From contig JANXVK010000183.1 in the NCBI GenBank assembly GCA_025351675.1, forward strand, positions 1 through 15,331: 15,331 nucleotides of DNA, written 5' to 3'. Every line of letters begins with the position of its first letter. Position 1 is the first letter of the stretch. This DNA is from Rhizobacter sp. GTDB lineage: Bacteria; Pseudomonadota; Gammaproteobacteria; Burkholderiales; Burkholderiaceae_C. A program made the translations under genes and the position numbers. Shown here piece by piece: positions 13,296 through 15,331 of this stretch. A model generated the notes under the pieces. It was not told the origin of the DNA, did not search any database, and was given only the letters and a program-made list of their open reading frames with translations.

Positions 13296-13861
13296 CGGTC
13301 GATCCTTCGCGGCCACATGCGCCGGAACAGCCCGTCGCGATCGACGAACTGGTGTTTGAGGGTCGCGGCCACGTGCAGCAGGACGAGCGCGGCGAGCGTG
13401 AACGCGACCGTCTGGTGCAGCGGCTTCAGCACCGCGTCGGCGAGTGCCTTGTTCACCGGCACCCAGTCGGGCAGCGGCAGCAGGCCGAACCAGACGACGG
13501 GGAAGCCGGCCGCCGTGCTGTACGCCCAGCCGGAGAGCGGCACCGCGAAGAAAAGCCCGTACAGCAGCGCGTGGGTCGCGTGGTGCGCGTGGCGCTGCCA
13601 CGCCGGCATCGCAGCGCGTACTTGATCGGGCAACGGCGGTGGGCGACGCGCGAGCCGCCACAGCAGCCGCAATGCCGAGAGCGCGAGGATCGTCACGCCC
13701 GCCCACTTGTGCCAATTGAAAAGCTTCAGCCGAAGTGGCGAGAACGGCAGGTCGCTCATGTAGACACCGACGCTGAACGAGCCGACGATCGCGAGCGCCA
13801 ACAGCCAGTGAAACGCGATCGCGATTCCGCCGTAGTGGTTGTCGGTTGCCCGCGAGTTCAC
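13292..13861 (-). CDS. Cytochrome b561 family protein
   Basis: A 189-residue membrane protein with four hydrophobic helices, near residues 12-31, 48-66, 92-111 and 149-167. Histidines suited to heme ligation are in AFHWLL (helix 1), FNWHKWAG (helix 2), HAHHATHALLYG (before helix 3) and LKPLHQTVAF...LLHVAA (helix 4). This is the di-heme b561/CybB pattern. It should pass electrons between the membrane quinone pool and a partner. The start is a GTG at 13861 that overlaps the reductase stop as GTGA. It ends in an ATGA overlap with the YceI gene, so three genes form a coupled set. The frame is open far upstream, but that part is a shadow of the reductase. Confidence 0.9.
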   Translation of the reverse strand: MNSRATDNHYGGIAIAFHWLLALAIVGSFSVGVYMSDLPFSPLRLKLFNWHKWAGVTILALSALRLLWRLARRPPPLPDQVRAAMPAWQRHAHHATHALLYGLFFAVPLSGWAYSTAAGFPVVWFGLLPLPDWVPVNKALADAVLKPLHQTVAFTLAALVLLHVAATLKHQFVDRDGLFRRMWPRRIDR

Positions 13862-14895
13862 GCGCCGTGCTTGTCGGCTTCCGAGGTGAACGAGTCGGCG
13901 TAGAACTCGTCGTCCGGCAGCCCGCTCTTCATCACGAAGTCGCGTTGCGCCGACTCCACCATGATCGGCGCGCCGCAGGCATACACCTGATGGTTCATCA
14001 GGTTTGGGTGGTCGTGCATCACGGCCTGGTGGACGAGGCCGGTGCGACCGGTCCACGCGTCTTCGGGCTTGGGCTCGGAGAGCACCGGGATGTACGTGAG
14101 GTTGGGCATCGAAGCCGCCGCGTTCAGCGCCCACTCGTGCAGGTACAGATCGGCTTGGCTTCGGCAACCCCAGTACAACACCGCATGCCGTTGGCTTTGC
14201 TTGAACTGCATGTGCTCGATGATCGCCTTGATCGGTGCGAAGCCGGTGCCCGAGGCGAGCAGGATCATCGGCTTGTCGGAATCCTCGCGCAGGAAGAAGC
14301 TGCCGAACGGGCCTTCCATGCGCAGGATGTCTTTCTCTTTCATCGCGCCGAACACGTGGTCGGTGAACTTGCCGCCGGGCAGGTGGCGCACATGCAACTC
14401 GATGCCGGGGGTGTCGACCTGGGTGTGCGGCGCGTTCGCCATCGAGTAGCTGCGGCGCGCGCCGTCGCGCAGGATGAACTCGACGTACTGCCCGGCGTGG
14501 TACTGCAGCCGGTCGTTCGCCGGCAGCTGCATCTGCAGGATCGCGACATCGGGCGCGGGCTTCGTGATCGAAGTGACGCGCGACGGCATCTTGCGGATCG
14601 CGAACTCCCCCGCGCCGGGCACCGTGCGCGCCTCGACAACCACATCGCTCTGCGGTGCGGCCTGGCAGGTGAGGATCCAGCCGGCGGCTTCTTCCTCGGC
14701 GCTCAGCGCCTTCGACTGGTGGGTGCCGTGGATCACCCGGCCTTCGAGCATCCGGCTCTTGCACGAGCCGCAGGCGCCGTCCTTGCAGCCGTAGGGCAGG
14801 CCCACGCCTTGGCGGATCGCGGCGGCGAGGATGACTTCGTCGCGGTCGACCGAGAAGGTGCGGCCGCTGGGTTGAACGGTGACGGTGAAAGACAT
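13858..14895 (-). CDS. Ferredoxin-type NAD(P)H:flavin oxidoreductase (CDP-6-deoxy-glucoseen reductase-like)
   Basis: A 345-residue electron-transfer protein. The N-terminal plant-type [2Fe-2S] domain (1-95) has all four ligands, C37, C42 and C45 in YGCKDGACGSC and C77 in ILTCQA. The FAD-binding barrel (about 100-210) carries RRSYSMAN (147-154), and the NAD(P)-binding domain begins with ASGTGFAPIKAI and ends with VYACGAP. The domain order matches phenol hydroxylase component P5 and AscD-like reductases. It should move electrons from NAD(P)H through FAD to the cluster and then to a partner. No sugar-deoxygenation genes are nearby, so the common 'CDP-6-deoxy-glucoseen reductase' label describes similarity only. 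It is the first gene of the group, followed by cytochrome b561 in a GTGA overlap. The ATG at 14895 has no strong ribosome site but fits the domain start. Confidence 0.92.
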   Translation of the reverse strand: MSFTVTVQPSGRTFSVDRDEVILAAAIRQGVGLPYGCKDGACGSCKSRMLEGRVIHGTHQSKALSAEEEAAGWILTCQAAPQSDVVVEARTVPGAGEFAIRKMPSRVTSITKPAPDVAILQMQLPANDRLQYHAGQYVEFILRDGARRSYSMANAPHTQVDTPGIELHVRHLPGGKFTDHVFGAMKEKDILRMEGPFGSFFLREDSDKPMILLASGTGFAPIKAIIEHMQFKQSQRHAVLYWGCRSQADLYLHEWALNAAASMPNLTYIPVLSEPKPEDAWTGRTGLVHQAVMHDHPNLMNHQVYACGAPIMVESAQRDFVMKSGLPDDEFYADSFTSEADKHGA

Positions 14896-14977
14896 GGAGG
14901 GCGAGCGCGTGCGCGTTCTCATTAAACTGAGCCGGTGATTTTGCCTGCACATCCAATCTCCCCATGAAGCCCTGCTG
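14896..14977. promoter_or_regulatory. Divergent intergenic region with possible promoters
   Basis: 82 bp separate the reductase gene (minus) from the epimerase gene (plus). The only AT-rich patch, ATTAAA at 14921-14926, reads TTTAAT on the minus strand, 25 bases before the reductase ATG, and could be a -10 element. No good -35 lies at 16-18 bp. Divergent layout makes promoter activity likely; exact elements are uncertain. Confidence 0.3.
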
Positions 14978-15331
14978 ATGGACCGCGCCACGCGCTTCAA
15001 GCGACCGACCCTGCTGATCGTCGGCTGTGGCGATGTCGGCATGCGTGTCGCGAGGCTGCTGCGCGGCCGCTGGCGGCTGATCGCGCTCACGTCGAGCGCG
15101 GCGCGCTGCGCAGCGTTGCGCGCCGCGGGCGTGCTGCCGCTGATCGGCAACCTCGACGCGCCCGCCACGCTTGCGCGCCTCGCGGGCATCGCCGACGCCG
15201 TGCTGCACCTCGCGCCGCCGCCGGCCAGCGGCGCAACCGACCCGCGCACCGCGCACCTGCTGCAGGCGCTCGCACGCAAGGGCCGCGTGCGGCGGATCGT
15301 CTACGGCAGCACGACGGGCGTGTACGGCGAT
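14978..15331 (+). CDS. NAD(P)-dependent epimerase/dehydratase family protein (3' end beyond the window)
   Basis: The first 118 codons of a Rossmann-fold protein. After a short basic lead, PTLLIVGCGDVGMRVARLL (10-28) is the dinucleotide-binding GxGxxG turn. VLPLIGNLDAPATL and ADAVLHLAPPPASG follow at the expected distances, and RRIVYGSTTGVYGD is the strand that carries the family's Ser/Thr-Ser-Tyr region. It is an extended or atypical SDR; the substrate cannot be read. The ATG at 14978 overlaps a four-codon open frame (ATG at 14964, then AAG CCC TGC and TGA) as TGATG. It is transcribed away from the reductase gene. Confidence 0.85.
   Translation, partial: MDRATRFKRPTLLIVGCGDVGMRVARLLRGRWRLIALTSSAARCAALRAAGVLPLIGNLDAPATLARLAGIADAVLHLAPPPASGATDPRTAHLLQALARKGRVRRIVYGSTTGVYGD

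Noticed and set aside
1..15331. CRISPR arrays, tRNA or rRNA genes, transposases
   Set aside because: No spaced direct repeats, no cloverleaf or rRNA-like sequence, and no transposase or integrase motif was seen on either strand.

Overview
The window is GC-rich DNA (roughly 70% by eye) with strong third-position GC bias. It most resembles a betaproteobacterium of the order Burkholderiales, in the Rubrivivax/Leptothrix/Methylibium neighbourhood. The support is the Bug-family (TctC) periplasmic binding protein, the cytochrome b561-YceI pair, and short GC-rich palindromic repeats between and inside genes. The genus is an inference from family memory, not from a search.

Positions 1-10440 hold a minus-strand operon whose content matches an aryl polyene (APE, xanthomonadin/flexirubin-like) type II fatty acid/polyketide cluster. 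In transcription order (right to left) it encodes an acyl carrier protein, a COG4648-type membrane protein, an AMP-forming acyl/aryl ligase, a small hotdog-fold hydroxyacyl-ACP dehydratase, an LpxL/HtrB-like acyltransferase, a LolA-like periplasmic carrier, an MMPL/RND-type exporter, a NodB-family polysaccharide deacetylase, a class I SAM methyltransferase, a complete beta-ketoacyl synthase (Cys-His-His), and a short ketosynthase-like chain length factor that lacks the catalytic cysteine and runs off the left edge. In the inferred pathway the ligase loads an aromatic starter on the ACP, the ketosynthase/chain length factor pair elongates it, and the dehydratase (with a reductase presumably off the left edge) makes the conjugated chain. 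The methyltransferase decorates it, and the acyltransferase, LolA-like protein and MMPL exporter move it to the outer membrane. Most junctions overlap by 4 bp or lie a few bases apart.

The two loosest junctions inside the operon (704-848 and 8017-8126) each carry a copy of the same 34-bp palindrome, and a different structured GC-rich segment sits in frame inside the acyltransferase gene. These repeats are the structure least explained by the gene content.

Positions 10441-11136 contain no intact gene. About 10690-11090 on the plus strand is a decayed UbiE-like methyltransferase: one internal deletion and two single-base frameshifts. It is followed by a plus-strand thymidine kinase (tdk, 11137-11733).

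Positions 11744-14895 on the minus strand form a second compact group. A plant-type ferredoxin/flavin reductase, a cytochrome b561 and a YceI protein are joined by 4-bp overlaps, then comes a Bug-family binding protein. Divergent from it, at 14978, starts an NAD-binding epimerase/dehydratase cut by the right edge.
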